Assembly: GCF_002812985.1 (NCBI RefSeq) | Contig: NZ_PGCP01000015.1 | Coordinates: 1-64,000 of the forward strand | Source of the DNA: Aeromonas lusitana | Lineage (GTDB): Bacteria; Pseudomonadota; Gammaproteobacteria; Enterobacterales; Aeromonadaceae | Direction of reading: 5' to 3' | Length of the DNA: 64,000 bases | In this document: positions 44,879 through 54,470 of the stretch, one piece after another | How the letters are laid out: each line of letters opens with the position of its first letter | How positions within the stretch are numbered: the first letter of the stretch is position 1 | Made by a program: the position numbers and the translations under genes | The notes under the pieces: model-generated | Seen by the model: only the letters and a program-made list of their open reading frames with translations | Told to the model about the DNA's origin: nothing | Databases searched by the model: none

Positions 44879-45412
44879 ATGAACCCCAAGAAGCCAAGAG
44901 ACAAGCGCGAGCTCTGCTACCCCTTCATCTTCGAGACCCAGTTCCAGTGCGACTACGAGATCGCCACCGACGAGCTCTGCTGCCAGGTGGGGGCCGTGCT
45001 CGCTGCGCTGCCCGCCGAGGCCGAGACCCGCGAGATGGCGGCGGATCTGGCGACCCTGCAGCGGCTTATCTACAACCTGAACGGCTCGGTGCGCGGCAGG
45101 CTCGGTATCTTCGAGGAAGACCTGGACTGGCTGAAGGGGCGGTATGATCACTACAACGAGGCGAGTCGCGGCCGGGTGACCGGCTTCGTGCTGCCCCAGG
45201 GGCCCCAGCCCATCCCCACATTGCATCTGTGTCGCTGCGGCAGCAAGAAGGTGGTGCGGCTGCTGGTGCGCCTCGAGGAGAGCGGGGTGCGTTTCGATCC
45301 CATCCTCTACCGCTTCGCGAACCTGCTGGCGAACTTCTTCTTCGTGCTGACCGTCTTCCTCAAGCTGCATTGGGACGTGCCGGAAGTGCCCTATATCAGC
45401 ATCAACTACTGA
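44879..45412 (+). CDS. Corrinoid adenosyltransferase-like protein (PduO/CobA2 type)
   Basis: 177 aa. The stretch LIYNLNGSVRGRLGIFEEDLDWLKGR resembles PduO-type ATP:cob(I)alamin adenosyltransferases, followed by GFVLPQGPQP and LHLCRCGSKKVVRL where the family has FVLPGG and ARTVCRRAER. The arginine-rich ATP/cobalamin contact region is therefore altered, so activity is uncertain. It ends in LLANFFFVLTVFLK, like the family C-terminus. No other cobalamin gene is near. Confidence 0.65.
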   Translation: MNPKKPRDKRELCYPFIFETQFQCDYEIATDELCCQVGAVLAALPAEAETREMAADLATLQRLIYNLNGSVRGRLGIFEEDLDWLKGRYDHYNEASRGRVTGFVLPQGPQPIPTLHLCRCGSKKVVRLLVRLEESGVRFDPILYRFANLLANFFFVLTVFLKLHWDVPEVPYISINY

Positions 45413-45520
45413 TTTAGGTGGTTGTAGTGGGCTGTTATGGAAGCTCATTCACGTAAAGTAGTGTTATTGCGTAGTGAAACAAGAATGAGGCAGCATGCGT
45501 CACTGCCGGCGATGCACAAT

Positions 45521-45551
45521 AAAAAAACCGGAGCCCAGGCTCCGGTTTTTT
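45521..45551. terminator. Bidirectional terminator between adenosyltransferase-like gene and glucosidase gene
   Basis: AAAAAAACCGGAGCC-cag-GCTCCGGTTTTTT can end transcription from either side. Confidence 0.9.
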
Positions 45552-45564
45552 ATGGTCGCGACCC

Positions 45565-47394
45565 TCAGCTCGACAGCAGCACCCTGGCCGAGTTGGCCGG
45601 TATGGTGAGCTGGATCTGCCCTTGCACCACCTCGAACTTGTCGCCGTTGAAGGCGTCGGTGAAGCGGCTGGCGGGGCTGGCGGTCTGCCACAGGGGTAGG
45701 CTGATGGTGCGCGGCTCCGTGGGGTGGCGGTTGCAGGCGACCACCACCTGATCGCTTTGCAGGGTGCGGGCGAACACATAGCTGTGGGGGCCGGCGTAGA
45801 GGGTCTGGATGTCGCCGCGGCGCAGGGCCGGGCGCTGGCGGCGCAGCTGGATCAGGCGGCGGTAGTGATCGTGCAGCACGTGATCCCAGTCCGTGGTCTC
45901 CCAGGGGAAGCAGCGACGGCAGTCCGGATCGTTGCCGCCCGAGAGCCCCACCTCGTCGCCGTAGTAGATGGACGGCACGCCGATATAGGTGATGAGCAGG
46001 GTGGCGGCGAGGCGCATGCGCTGCTTGTCCTCCCCCAGCAGGTGCAGGAAGCGGGCGGTGTCGTGGCTATCCAGCAGGTTGAACTGGGCCAGCTGGTTCT
46101 TGAACGGGATATGGGCCCGCGCCAGCTTGAGCCAGCGGTCCAGCTCCTCGGCGCTGATCTTGATGGGGTGGTAGGCGATGTCCTGCCCCGCCAGGAAGGC
46201 GCGGATCGGGTGGGCGAAGCCGTAGTAGTTCATGGCGCCGTCCTCCTGATCCCCCTGCAGCCACTGGCTCGCCTCGAAGAAGTGTTCGCCGAGCACGTAG
46301 GCGTCCGGGTTCTCCTGCTTCACGGCGCCGCGAATGGCGCGCACATGGCCGCTGTTGCCGATGGCCGAGCCCCGCTCCCCCAGCATGTGGATGACGTCGA
46401 AGCGCCAGCCGTCGATCTGGTATGGGGCCCGCATCCAGTAGCGCAGGATGGCGTTATCGGCGCGGTAAACAGCGTCTTGCACCTGCTCGCTGGAGAAATC
46501 CAGCTTGGGCAAACTGCGGATCCCCTTCCAACTGACATAATCCCCTTCTTTATCGAAGGTGTAGAAGCTGCGCCAGGGGGAGTCCGGATTCTGCTGGGCG
46601 CCGAGCGGCGGGCAGAACCAGGGGTGCTCGGTGGAGGTGTGGTTGACCACGGCGTCCAGGATGATCTTCATGCCGCGCTGGTGCAGGTTGCGGGTCAACT
46701 CGGCGAACTGCTCGTTGGTGCCGAGGTGGGCGTCCACCTTGAAGTAGTCCTGGGTGTCGTACTTGTGGTTGCTCGGCGAGTCGAAGATGGGGTTGAGATA
46801 GAGCGCCGTGATGCCGAGGGACTGCAGGTAGTGCAGCTTGGCGTCGATCCCCGCCAGATCCCCGCCGTAGAACTCGCAGGCACCGTGCCCCTCGTCTTGG
46901 CGGCTGACCGGCTCACCCCAGGCCTTGCTGATGACGGCCTTGCCCCGGTACTCGTATTCGTGATGACGGACGCTTAACGAGGGGTCGCCGTTGCAGAAAC
47001 GGTCCGGGAAGATCTGGTAGAACACCTGATCCTGCACCCAGGTCGGCGGCTGGTGGCGGCCGTTGAAGCGAAAATGCTGCTCCCGCGGCGGCATGGCGGC
47101 GCTGATACCGGCCCCGTGCAGCCACCACTGCTCCTCGTCGGTGAGACACTTGAAGCAGTAGAGATGAATGTCTTGCCCCTTGGCGAGCGGCAGCTCGACC
47201 TGCCACACCTGCAACCTGTCCCGGGTCGAGACCGGGCGCATGGCCAGCAGGTACTCCTCGTTGTCCGGCTCGTGGCGCAGCCACACCTCCCGGATAGGCG
47301 CGTCCAGCTCGCTGAACAGGGTGAGCAACAGGGTGTCGGCACTCTCTTTGAACCAGGGTGCCACCTGGGGATGAAACAGGAAGGGATGGGTCAT
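45565..47394 (-). CDS. malZ: Maltodextrin glucosidase-like glycoside hydrolase (family 13)
   Basis: 609 aa from the ATG at 47394. An N-terminal starch-binding-like domain covers about 1-115. A (beta/alpha)8 barrel follows, with the conserved regions DAVVNHTS (about 250), GWRFDVIHM (nucleophile Asp, about 330), LGEHFFEA (acid/base Glu, about 370) and LLDSHDTARF (about 435). The family and length match MalZ of E. coli, which removes glucose from maltodextrin ends in the cytoplasm. There is no signal peptide. No maltose operon gene is adjacent. Confidence 0.88.
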   Translation of the reverse strand: MTHPFLFHPQVAPWFKESADTLLLTLFSELDAPIREVWLRHEPDNEEYLLAMRPVSTRDRLQVWQVELPLAKGQDIHLYCFKCLTDEEQWWLHGAGISAAMPPREQHFRFNGRHQPPTWVQDQVFYQIFPDRFCNGDPSLSVRHHEYEYRGKAVISKAWGEPVSRQDEGHGACEFYGGDLAGIDAKLHYLQSLGITALYLNPIFDSPSNHKYDTQDYFKVDAHLGTNEQFAELTRNLHQRGMKIILDAVVNHTSTEHPWFCPPLGAQQNPDSPWRSFYTFDKEGDYVSWKGIRSLPKLDFSSEQVQDAVYRADNAILRYWMRAPYQIDGWRFDVIHMLGERGSAIGNSGHVRAIRGAVKQENPDAYVLGEHFFEASQWLQGDQEDGAMNYYGFAHPIRAFLAGQDIAYHPIKISAEELDRWLKLARAHIPFKNQLAQFNLLDSHDTARFLHLLGEDKQRMRLAATLLITYIGVPSIYYGDEVGLSGGNDPDCRRCFPWETTDWDHVLHDHYRRLIQLRRQRPALRRGDIQTLYAGPHSYVFARTLQSDQVVVACNRHPTEPRTISLPLWQTASPASRFTDAFNGDKFEVVQGQIQLTIPANSARVLLSS

Positions 47395-47512
47395 AGTCTC
47401 TACTGCGTCAAAGGTTGGCCAGGGGATATTACCCCGTTCGTGACCTTGTGTGTGTGCCGGCCGACCAGATTGAGACAAGGATCCTGTCCGCTCTGGTCGA
47501 CTGGGCGTGAGT

Positions 47513-48343
47513 CTACTGGGTGAGCAGATCGGCCAGGGCATTGCCCTGCTCATGGAGCTGTTCGAGCTGATCCGCCAGGGTGGCGGGATCCAGTCCCAGC
47601 TCATTGGCCAGCGGCTTGGGGAAGCGGGCTATGATGGCCTGGGCCGGCACCCCGGCATGCCAGGCGAAGGAGACAAACACGGCGAGCCGGATCAGCACGG
47701 CCTCCTTGCTGACCGGCTGGTAGGAGAGGGGATCCAGCTGCTGGGCGATGGCATCGACGAAGGATTCCGACAGGTTCCAGCGCCGCGCCAGCTCGGCGCC
47801 GAGCTGGGCATAGTCGAACCCCAGCATCTCCCGCTGGGCCTCGACCCGGCTGCTGCCCTTCTCGATGGCCAAGTTGATGAGCTCGGCCTCTTCCGGCAGG
47901 GTGCTCTGGATCAGCAGCTCGCCTATGTTGTGGATGAGGGCACAGGTGAAGGCGGTCTCCGCATCCACCACCTTGGTCTGCTGGGCCAGGGTGCGGGCTA
48001 TGGTGGCGACCTGGAAGGTCTGGGTCCAGAAGCGGTTCTTGTCGAAGCTGGGGGGAGCCTTGAAGCTGCTGATGATGCCGGAGGCGACCACCACGGAGCG
48101 CAACCGGTTGAAGCCGAGCCGGATCACCGCCTGCTCGATGGAGGTCACCTCGTTGCCTCGCCGCAGGGCGGCCGAGTTGGCCATCCGCAGCACCTTGACG
48201 CTGATGACCTGATCCATGGCGATCTTGGCCGCTATCTCGTCGATGCGGGCATTCTCGTCATTGAAACTCTGCATCAGCTCGTGCAGCAGTTTCGGGATTG
48301 TGGGCAGTTGTTTGATCTTGTCAAACAGGCGATCCATCGACAT
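47513..48343 (-). CDS. HDOD-domain protein
   Basis: 276 aa from the ATG at 48343, which has GGAGG about 11 bases before it; an ATG at 48361 is in frame. HDOD blocks are LPTIPKLLHELMQSFND (about 10-26) and VISVKVLRMANSA (about 45-57). A degenerate HD pair follows in ALIHNIGELLIQ (about 135). HDOD proteins act in signalling, often with cyclic di-GMP proteins, without known hydrolysis. Nothing nearby gives a partner. Confidence 0.85.
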   Translation of the reverse strand: MSMDRLFDKIKQLPTIPKLLHELMQSFNDENARIDEIAAKIAMDQVISVKVLRMANSAALRRGNEVTSIEQAVIRLGFNRLRSVVVASGIISSFKAPPSFDKNRFWTQTFQVATIARTLAQQTKVVDAETAFTCALIHNIGELLIQSTLPEEAELINLAIEKGSSRVEAQREMLGFDYAQLGAELARRWNLSESFVDAIAQQLDPLSYQPVSKEAVLIRLAVFVSFAWHAGVPAQAIIARFPKPLANELGLDPATLADQLEQLHEQGNALADLLTQ

Positions 48344-48441
48344 GGCTGAAGCAGCCTCCATTGCGAACAGTGCTTCATATTGTGCCACAGCCTGGCCACT
48401 TGTTCCTGTATGGACGCAGGTTTCGTGAGCCCTGGAGCCTC

Positions 48442-48861
48442 CTAGAACACCCAGTCTCGCAGCTTGTATTCCAAACGGTGCCGTTTTCCCTTCAAGATCA
48501 GCATCTCTGCGCTGCCACTCAGGGTGGCCCCTTCCGTCAGGGTGGCGAGTACCGCCTGCTCTATCTGATCGAGCTGCGGCTGGCAGGCCATGGCGGTGCT
48601 GCCGAGGCTGGTGACCCAGAAACGGTTCCCGTCGAGGTGACCCTGGCCGAAGTAGCGGTTGCAGCCGGCGATGCCGTTGACGGTGAAGTGCTCACCTATC
48701 TCGATGTCGGGGCGATTGTCCGGGCCGCTGGGGACGGGTTGGCCATCCAGCTTGTCGAGCACCCAGTGGTGGTGCTGCAAATCTTGCTGGACGAAGACGG
48801 GAGTACTGCTGCAGGCGCTGAGCAGGAGCAAGGCGAGCAGCAGTAGCAAAAATCTGGGCAT
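48442..48861 (-). CDS. META-domain lipoprotein (HslJ-like)
   Basis: 139 aa from the ATG at 48861. A signal peptide ends in the lipobox LLSAC (residues 13-17), so the protein is a lipoprotein. The rest is a META/HslJ domain with HHWVLDKLDG and VNGIAGCNRYFG. HslJ-type proteins are heat- or stress-linked envelope proteins of unclear function. Confidence 0.85.
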   Translation of the reverse strand: MPRFLLLLLALLLLSACSSTPVFVQQDLQHHHWVLDKLDGQPVPSGPDNRPDIEIGEHFTVNGIAGCNRYFGQGHLDGNRFWVTSLGSTAMACQPQLDQIEQAVLATLTEGATLSGSAEMLILKGKRHRLEYKLRDWVF

Positions 48862-49014
48862 TGAAGGGGCTCCGGTGATGGGAGCGACAAGCATACCCCT
48901 GGCGGTGCCCATGGGGCAGGGCGCGGGGGGGCGATCCCGACCGCTTCTGTCGTCCTCATGGGATCGGGGGTGTCGGCAAATGGCAACACTCGCCCCGGCC
49001 GAGTCGGGGCGCAC

Positions 49015-49045
49015 GCAAAAGGGGTCACAATGTGACCCCTTTTGC
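49015..49045. terminator. Bidirectional terminator-like hairpin
   Basis: GCAAAAGGGGTCACA-a-TGTGACCCCTTTTGC is a perfect 15-bp inverted repeat between the lipoprotein gene and the yegD-tail copy. It is placed to end minus-strand transcription from yegD. Confidence 0.85.
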
Positions 49046-49080
49046 TTCTCTATCGGCGAACCGCTTCTGCTATATCAGGC

Positions 49081-49178
49081 TCAGTTGGCAAACAGCCGCT
49101 CGGCATAACGGGCGAGACCGGACGCCACAGGGCCGAAGTCATCGCTGCCTTCCAGCGGAAGATAGGGGGCAGCTTCTG
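49081..49178 (-). pseudogene. Copy of the yegD 3' end
   Basis: 98 bp align with the last about 95 bp of yegD (49191-49286) at roughly nine in ten identical bases. They read EGSDDFGPVASGLARYAERL to the same stop. The copy begins 12 bp past the true yegD stop. Confidence 0.92.
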
Positions 49179-49190
49179 ACCTATCCGGGA

Positions 49191-50552
49191 TCAGTTGGCA
49201 AACAGCCGCTCGGCATAACGGGCGAGACCGGATGCCACGGAGCCGAAATCATCGCCCCCTTCCAGCGGGATCGCCGGCAGCTTCTGGCGGATAAAGGCCT
49301 TGATGAGCGGCGACTGGGCACTGCCACCTGTGACGAAGACCCGGCTCGGCTGCACGCCGGCGACGGCAATGGCCTCGTCCATCAGCTCCCCTATCTTCTC
49401 CAGCAGGGGCGCCGAGGCGGAGGCCAGCTGGGGACGGCTGAGTTCGGCCGCCAGCCCCTTCTCCAGCTCGCTCAGGGACTGCTGGTTGAGCTCATGGTCG
49501 GACAGGGCGATCTTGCCCTGCTCGGCCCGCCACACCAGCTGGTGGCTCAGCTTGTGAGCCCGCAGGCTGGCGAGGCGCGAGAGCTTGCTGCCGGGCTGGC
49601 TGTCGAGCTGCAGATCCTGCAACTGACGGGCGGTATCCAGGCTGTAGAAACGGCTCTGGGCGCTGACGTCGTTGATGGCTGCCGCGTCCCAGAACAGGGG
49701 ATGGGGCAGCGGCTTGCCGGTCTTGAGGGTCTCGTGCATGCCGAGCAGCGGCATCATGCCCTCCACCGTCAGCCGGATATCGAAGTCGTTGCCGCCGATG
49801 CGCTGGCCGCTGTGACCGAGCAGATCGCCGCTGCGATCCAGCTGATCGCGATGGCTCGGGCCCATGCGTAGCATGGAGCAGTCTGTGGTACCGCCGCCGA
49901 TATCCACCACCAGTACCACGGCATCCTCGGTGAGGCGGGCCTCGAATTCGAAACCGGCTGCCACGGGTTCATACAGAAACTCCACCTGCTCGAAGCCGGC
50001 GAGGCGGGCCGCCTCGCTTAGGATGGCGATGGCCTGGCGGTTGCTCTCCTCCCCTGCCAACCCCTGGAAGTTGACCGGGCGACCGATCACCGCGCCGCGC
50101 ACCGGCTGGCCGAGCTGTTGCTCTGCCTCCTCGCGCACCTGCAGCATCATGGCGCAGACGATGTCCTCGAACAGGGCGATCTGGGGCGCCTTGAGGCCGT
50201 AGGCACCGAGGAAGGACTTGGGGGACTTGATGTAGTAGCCGTCGTCCGGCTCTTCCAGATAGCGCTCGAGGGCTGCGTTGCCGAAGCTGAGCTCGTCGAT
50301 CAGCCCTTCTTCCCGCATCTGGCGGCGTACCGCCTGGGCCCGGGTCACCACGGGACCGCGCAGCTTGAGGTATTCGGTCTGCCGGGCAGGGGTCAGCCGT
50401 TCGGCCAAGAGGCCGGCGATGGCATCTCTGTGGGGAGCGTGCAGGGTGGAGGGCAGGTAGCGGGAGCCTGACAGGGTCAGCAGCCGGGGGCTGCCTTGTT
50501 CCATCACGGCGACGGCGCAGTTGGAGGTACCGTAATCAAATCCGATAAACAT
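49191..50552 (-). CDS. yegD: Hsp70-family chaperone-like protein YegD
   Basis: 453 aa, the usual YegD length. It is an actin-like ATPase fold: phosphate-1 loop FIGFDYGTSNCAVA at the N-terminus, phosphate-2 loop VVDIGGGTTDCSML (about 210) and adenosine motif VFVTGGSAQSPLI (about 408). It lacks the DnaK substrate-binding domain. The physiological role is unknown. A second copy of its 3' end lies directly downstream. Confidence 0.92.
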   Translation of the reverse strand: MFIGFDYGTSNCAVAVMEQGSPRLLTLSGSRYLPSTLHAPHRDAIAGLLAERLTPARQTEYLKLRGPVVTRAQAVRRQMREEGLIDELSFGNAALERYLEEPDDGYYIKSPKSFLGAYGLKAPQIALFEDIVCAMMLQVREEAEQQLGQPVRGAVIGRPVNFQGLAGEESNRQAIAILSEAARLAGFEQVEFLYEPVAAGFEFEARLTEDAVVLVVDIGGGTTDCSMLRMGPSHRDQLDRSGDLLGHSGQRIGGNDFDIRLTVEGMMPLLGMHETLKTGKPLPHPLFWDAAAINDVSAQSRFYSLDTARQLQDLQLDSQPGSKLSRLASLRAHKLSHQLVWRAEQGKIALSDHELNQQSLSELEKGLAAELSRPQLASASAPLLEKIGELMDEAIAVAGVQPSRVFVTGGSAQSPLIKAFIRQKLPAIPLEGGDDFGSVASGLARYAERLFAN

Positions 50553-50653
50553 GGGCGGCCAGGCTCCTGTACAAAAAAGGGGGGCTAGCCTACCCGAAGG
50601 CGCCGGGTCTCACAACCCGGCGCACCTGAATGGCGAACTAAATGGGGGAAGGC

Positions 50654-51643
50654 TTATTCCACCTCGTTGTCGCTGTGGCCCTGCTGGTCGATGGCCTGGA
50701 TGTTGCTGAGGGTGGTGTCGGCGATGGCGTGCAGTGCCTCCCGGGTCAGGAAGGCCTGGTGACCGGTGAACAGCACGTTGTGGCAGGCGGAGAGGCGGCG
50801 GAACACATCGTCGGTGATCACCTCGTTGGACTTGTCCTCGAAGAAGAGATCTTCTTCCTCCTCGTAGACGTCCAGCCCCAGGGCGCCGATGCGGGCGGTC
50901 TTGAGCGCCTCGATGGCGGCGTTGGAGTCGAGCAGGCCGCCGCGGCTGGTGTTGATGATCATCACCCCGTCCTTCATCTTGGCGAACGCCTCCTTGTTCA
51001 GCAGGTGGTAGTTCTCCTTGAACAGGGGGCAGTGCAGGCTGATGACGTCGGACTGGCGGAACAGGGTATCGAGATCCACGTACTCGGCGCCGAGATCGAT
51101 GGCCGCCTGGTTCGGATAGGGATCGCTCACCAGCAGGCGCATGCCGAAGCCCTTGAGGATGCGCAGGGTGGCGATGCCTATCTTGCCGGTGCCTATGATG
51201 CCGGCGGTGCGGCCATGCATGTTGAAACCGACCAGGCCTTCCAGGGAGAAGTTGGCGTCGCGGGTGCGCTGATAGGCCTTATGGATGCGGCGGTTGAGTG
51301 TCATCATGAGGCCGACCGCGTGCTCGGCCACCGCCTCCGGTGAGTAGGCGGGCACCCGCACCACTTTCAGCCCCAGCTCCTTGGCGGCGACCAGATCCAC
51401 GTTGTTGTAGCCGGCGCAGCGCAAGGCGATCACCTTGGTGCCGTTGGCGGCGAGCTCGGTCAGTACCTCGCGGTCCGCGTCGTCGTTGACGAACAGGCAG
51501 ACCACGGGGAAGTGATGGGCGAGGCGGGCTGTCTTGGCTTCCAGCCGAACGTCGAAGAACTCCAGCTCGAAGCCGTACTGGCTGTTGGCCTGAGTGAAGT
51601 GTTCCTTGTCATAGCTCTTGGTACTGAAAACGGCGACTTTCAT
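50654..51643 (-). CDS. ldhA: D-lactate dehydrogenase (fermentative)
   Basis: 329 aa. It reduces pyruvate to D-lactate with NADH. The NAD loop is GRTAGIIGTGKIG (about 145), and family residues occur in ALRCAGYNNVDL (substrate-binding Arg, about 75) and INTSRGG (about 235). The catalytic Glu and His lie in YEEEEDLFFED and TGHQAFLT. The length is equal to LdhA of E. coli (329 aa). Confidence 0.94.
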   Translation of the reverse strand: MKVAVFSTKSYDKEHFTQANSQYGFELEFFDVRLEAKTARLAHHFPVVCLFVNDDADREVLTELAANGTKVIALRCAGYNNVDLVAAKELGLKVVRVPAYSPEAVAEHAVGLMMTLNRRIHKAYQRTRDANFSLEGLVGFNMHGRTAGIIGTGKIGIATLRILKGFGMRLLVSDPYPNQAAIDLGAEYVDLDTLFRQSDVISLHCPLFKENYHLLNKEAFAKMKDGVMIINTSRGGLLDSNAAIEALKTARIGALGLDVYEEEEDLFFEDKSNEVITDDVFRRLSACHNVLFTGHQAFLTREALHAIADTTLSNIQAIDQQGHSDNEVE

Positions 51644-51720
51644 GGTGCGCTCTCCGCAGATATCGATGTGGTTAAATTACAACAACCGCTGGCCTTCATC
51701 ACGAGATAAATTGTGGGGAT

Positions 51721-52188
51721 TTAGCCCCACGGCATGATGGGGACCGCGCTCACCGCGCTTTTGTAAGAACCATCCACCAATTTGGTGCTGTAAGTCAGAT
51801 AAACCAAGGCGTTACGCTTTTCGTCGTAAAAACGCACCACTTTCTGCTCCTTGAACACCAGGGAGGTGCTGACGTCGAACACCTCTTCCCCCTCCTTCAA
51901 TTTGGCTGGCAAGCTGATGGGGCCCGTCTGATGGCACGACAGGGAGGCATGGGAGGGATCTTCCGCCAGCCCGAGCCCACCCTTGACGCCCCCGGTCTTG
52001 GGGCGCGCCAGGTAACAGGCGACCCCGGCAATCTTGGGATCGTCGAACGCCTCGATCACGATCTTGTGATTGGGGCCGACCAGCTTGAAGGCGGTGCTCA
52101 CCTCACCGATGGGATCCGCCTTGTCGGCGAAGGCCGGGGCGGCGAGCAGGGCGGTCAGCAACAGGGGCAGGGGGCTGAGATACGACAT
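51721..52188 (-). CDS. creA: CreA family periplasmic protein
   Basis: 155 aa with a signal peptide ([21 protein letters not shown]). CreA signatures are [37 protein letters not shown] and [19 protein letters not shown]. It is a periplasmic protein of unknown function. It is not linked here to creBCD. A DUF962 gene follows the same strand 17 bp upstream. Confidence 0.92.
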   Translation of the reverse strand: MSYLSPLPLLLTALLAAPAFADKADPIGEVSTAFKLVGPNHKIVIEAFDDPKIAGVACYLARPKTGGVKGGLGLAEDPSHASLSCHQTGPISLPAKLKEGEEVFDVSTSLVFKEQKVVRFYDEKRNALVYLTYSTKLVDGSYKSAVSAVPIMPWG

Positions 52189-52205
52189 GGCACTTTCTCC
52201 TGGCC

Positions 52206-52652
52206 TCAGTAGGGGAGGCCCAAGCGACGATAGAGGCTGGCCAGCACCCAGGCGGGGCCGATCAGCAGAAACTGCAGGTCGGCGAGGAAGGAGGGGCGTT
52301 TACCCTCGATCCGATGGCCGACAAACTGGGCTATCCAGAGTAGCACGAAGCCGATGATCGCCGGCAGCAAAAGAGGCCCTTGCCACCACTGGCAGGCCAG
52401 CAGGCCGAGGCCGGTGAGGGCCGCCATGCCGAAGAACAGCGGGACCGAGAGGCGCAGGTAGAACAGCAGCACGGGAATGGCTGCCAGCATGGCCCAGTTG
52501 ATACCAGGTGGCAGGGGCCCATTGGGCAGGCACCAGAGCAGGGCGAGCCCGCACAGGTAGATACCGGGTACCGCCACCTTGTGGATGGCGATGTTGACCG
52601 GGTGGCGGTGGCTCTGACCATAGTCGCTGAACCATTGTTCGAGTCGTTTCAT
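52206..52652 (-). CDS. DUF962/Mpo1-like membrane protein
   Basis: 148 aa. It begins with [23 protein letters not shown], the DUF962/Mpo1 signature with conserved histidines. Three hydrophobic segments and the motif [15 protein letters not shown] follow. Yeast Mpo1 is an iron-dependent dioxygenase for alpha-oxidation of 2-hydroxy fatty acids. The bacterial role is not established. It probably shares a transcript with creA. Confidence 0.88.
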   Translation of the reverse strand: MKRLEQWFSDYGQSHRHPVNIAIHKVAVPGIYLCGLALLWCLPNGPLPPGINWAMLAAIPVLLFYLRLSVPLFFGMAALTGLGLLACQWWQGPLLLPAIIGFVLLWIAQFVGHRIEGKRPSFLADLQFLLIGPAWVLASLYRRLGLPY

Positions 52653-52742
52653 GGCACCTCCCTGGTGCTGTAGTTGAAACTGGTCACCCCGCCCATCCCG
52701 GGCGGGTCTGTGGTCAGTTTGCGGTCCTTTGAACGGGCCTTG

Positions 52743-53630
52743 TCACTGTGCGGCCGACGTCTCCCTGGGCGCCGTGCCCACCGGCGGGTAATCCCAGTAT
52801 TGGGCCGGGATGCTCCTCAGCAGAGGGGTCATGTCCGGGTTGGTCAGGTGGATGGTGAGGCGCCGGTCCAGGTTGGCGCTGGCCAGGGCCTCACGGATCT
52901 TGGGACTCTCGCGGTAAAACGCCATGAAGCTACCATCGGCGTAGGCGCGTTCAAGACCGGTCTGGATCGCCTTGGCCAGCTTGGGGGACTCTGGGCTGAC
53001 GAAGAAAAATTCGGCGAAGGGGTAGCGCAGCAGCAGATGCTGCTCGATGGCGAGATTGGGGTATTGCGCCGCCAGTTCGGCCCGCTCGGCGAAGATCTCC
53101 ACCACGTTGCGCGGGAAGAAGTCGAGCTTGTCACCGTCGTTGATGAGGCGGAACAGGTTGCTGTAACGGCCCGCATAGGTGGGGATGCCGGCCTGTTCCA
53201 GGATCTTGTTATCGGCCCAGCCCACCCCTTGCGCCGCCTTCAATTTCTGGAGGTCGGCGAGGCCATTGACCTGGTTGAACTTCTCCTGTGCGTCGCTGTG
53301 GATGAAGGAGATGCGCAAGCCTTCCAGACCGCGAAACAGCGGGATGGGCACCGGGAGGAGGTAGGATTCGAGATCGCTGGACGTACCCATCCAGAATACA
53401 TTGATGGTTTTGCCCTTGCGCAGCTCTTGCTGCAGGCTGTACTGATTGAGGTTGAGTTCGACCCGTTCCAGCTTGAACGGTTGTCCGGCCTTGGTGAGGG
53501 CCAGTTCCAGCAGCTTGAGCTGGTATTCGCTATCGAGGTCGTTGATCGGTCGGCTGGGGACCTTGACGGTGAGGGTCTGTGCTTGTGCCAGCAGCGGCAG
53601 GCACAAACACAGCTTGATGAGCCATTTCAC
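52743..53630 (-). CDS. Periplasmic solute-binding-like protein
   Basis: 295 aa with a signal peptide (MKWLIKLCLCLPLLAQA). The fold pattern (a strand TLTVKVPSRP, then LLELALTKAG and later LPVPIPLFRGLEGL) fits an extracellular solute-binding (family 3) protein of the kind found without its own permease. The ligand is unknown. No ABC transporter gene is adjacent. Confidence 0.7.
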   Translation of the reverse strand: MKWLIKLCLCLPLLAQAQTLTVKVPSRPINDLDSEYQLKLLELALTKAGQPFKLERVELNLNQYSLQQELRKGKTINVFWMGTSSDLESYLLPVPIPLFRGLEGLRISFIHSDAQEKFNQVNGLADLQKLKAAQGVGWADNKILEQAGIPTYAGRYSNLFRLINDGDKLDFFPRNVVEIFAERAELAAQYPNLAIEQHLLLRYPFAEFFFVSPESPKLAKAIQTGLERAYADGSFMAFYRESPKIREALASANLDRRLTIHLTNPDMTPLLRSIPAQYWDYPPVGTAPRETSAAQ

Positions 53631-53681
53631 TCTCTGCTCTCCTGATAGATTCCGGGACTTGCCCGGAGTCTATCAGAAGAA

Positions 53682-54056
53682 TCAGGCGACGCGACGGAAC
53701 ACGTGGGTATCGTTGAATTCCTTGGTGCTCTGGCATTCGACGCAGAAACGGGACTCAGGACGTGCCTGCAGCCGCTTGAGGGAGATCTCGTCGCCGCAGG
53801 ATTCGCAGTAGCCAAAATCCCCTTCGTTGATGCGTTTCAACGCCCCTCTCAGCTTGCGCAGATGCAACTTGTCGTGCTCGATGCGGTTCAGCTCCAGACG
53901 GCGAGCCTCCTCGATGCTGGCACGGTCGATCTCATCGGCCATCTCGTTGGTATCGGTGGCGATGGCCTGGCTGGCTTGGGAGTTGAGACGTTCTTCGAGC
54001 TCGACGATTTGTCGCTCGATCTGGCCCTTGTAGAAGGTCAGTTGGTCTTCAGTCAT
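53682..54056 (-). CDS. DksA/TraR-family zinc-finger protein
   Basis: 124 aa from the ATG at 54056 (MTEDQLTFYK); four codons earlier is an alternative. A coiled-coil N-terminal part (about 5-70) precedes the zinc finger YCESCGDEISLKRLQARPES-RFCVECQ (C-x-x-C...C-x-x-C). DksA-like proteins enter the secondary channel of RNA polymerase and modulate transcription with ppGpp. Aeromonas and Vibrio carry several paralogues. It lies divergent from the polyamine operon. Confidence 0.88.
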   Translation of the reverse strand: MTEDQLTFYKGQIERQIVELEERLNSQASQAIATDTNEMADEIDRASIEEARRLELNRIEHDKLHLRKLRGALKRINEGDFGYCESCGDEISLKRLQARPESRFCVECQSTKEFNDTHVFRRVA

Positions 54057-54150
54057 GAAATCACACATACGGTTTGCTACCAGTCAGTTTCCCAATTTTT
54101 CCCATTTATGGGGGCTGTCTGCCTGCAGACCAAGCCCTTGTCACCCGATT

Positions 54151-54167
54151 TGCACCAAATCCATGCA
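54151..54167 (+). promoter_or_regulatory. NtrC-like half site upstream of polyamine operon
   Basis: TGCACCA-AAT-CCATGCA matches the left half of the NtrC consensus TGCACCA-n3-TGGTGCA in full and the right half at four of seven bases. It lies about 140-155 bp before the sigma-54-like promoter, a usual enhancer distance. Confidence 0.35.
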
Positions 54168-54308
54168 GGAGAGTGCAAATCAGGGCGGGCCTTGTACCAA
54201 AAAAATGCAGGTATGCAAAGCATATCGAATAAGGATTGTGCGCCCTTGCAAAGAAATGGCCCTCATCAGACAGGGTCTGACTGAGAACTGTCTGGGATTT
54301 ATCCGCCG

Positions 54309-54325
54309 TTGGCATCGGCTTTGCA
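54309..54325 (+). promoter_or_regulatory. Sigma-54-type promoter candidate for polyamine operon
   Basis: TTGGCATCGGCTTTGCA has GG and GC exactly ten bases apart, as in TGGCACG-n4-TTGCW. It lies about 200 bp before the first gene. The 470 bp between the DksA-like gene and puuA hold no protein gene that I can support. Confidence 0.5.
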
Positions 54326-54470
54326 GTGACTTGATAGGGGCACAAGGTGTTTAGTATTTGGTGCCGCCTTGGTCATTATATAGGCCATTGTTTATAGTTT
54401 TTTAAACACCACCGCTTGACAAAGGGCTTTGTCGCGGGCTTTTATGGTGTGGTCGATTACATTTATTTAA

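Noticed and set aside
53682..54056. dksA itself
   Set aside because: The protein is shorter (124 aa) than DksA (about 151 aa) and lies in a different neighbourhood, so only the family name is given.
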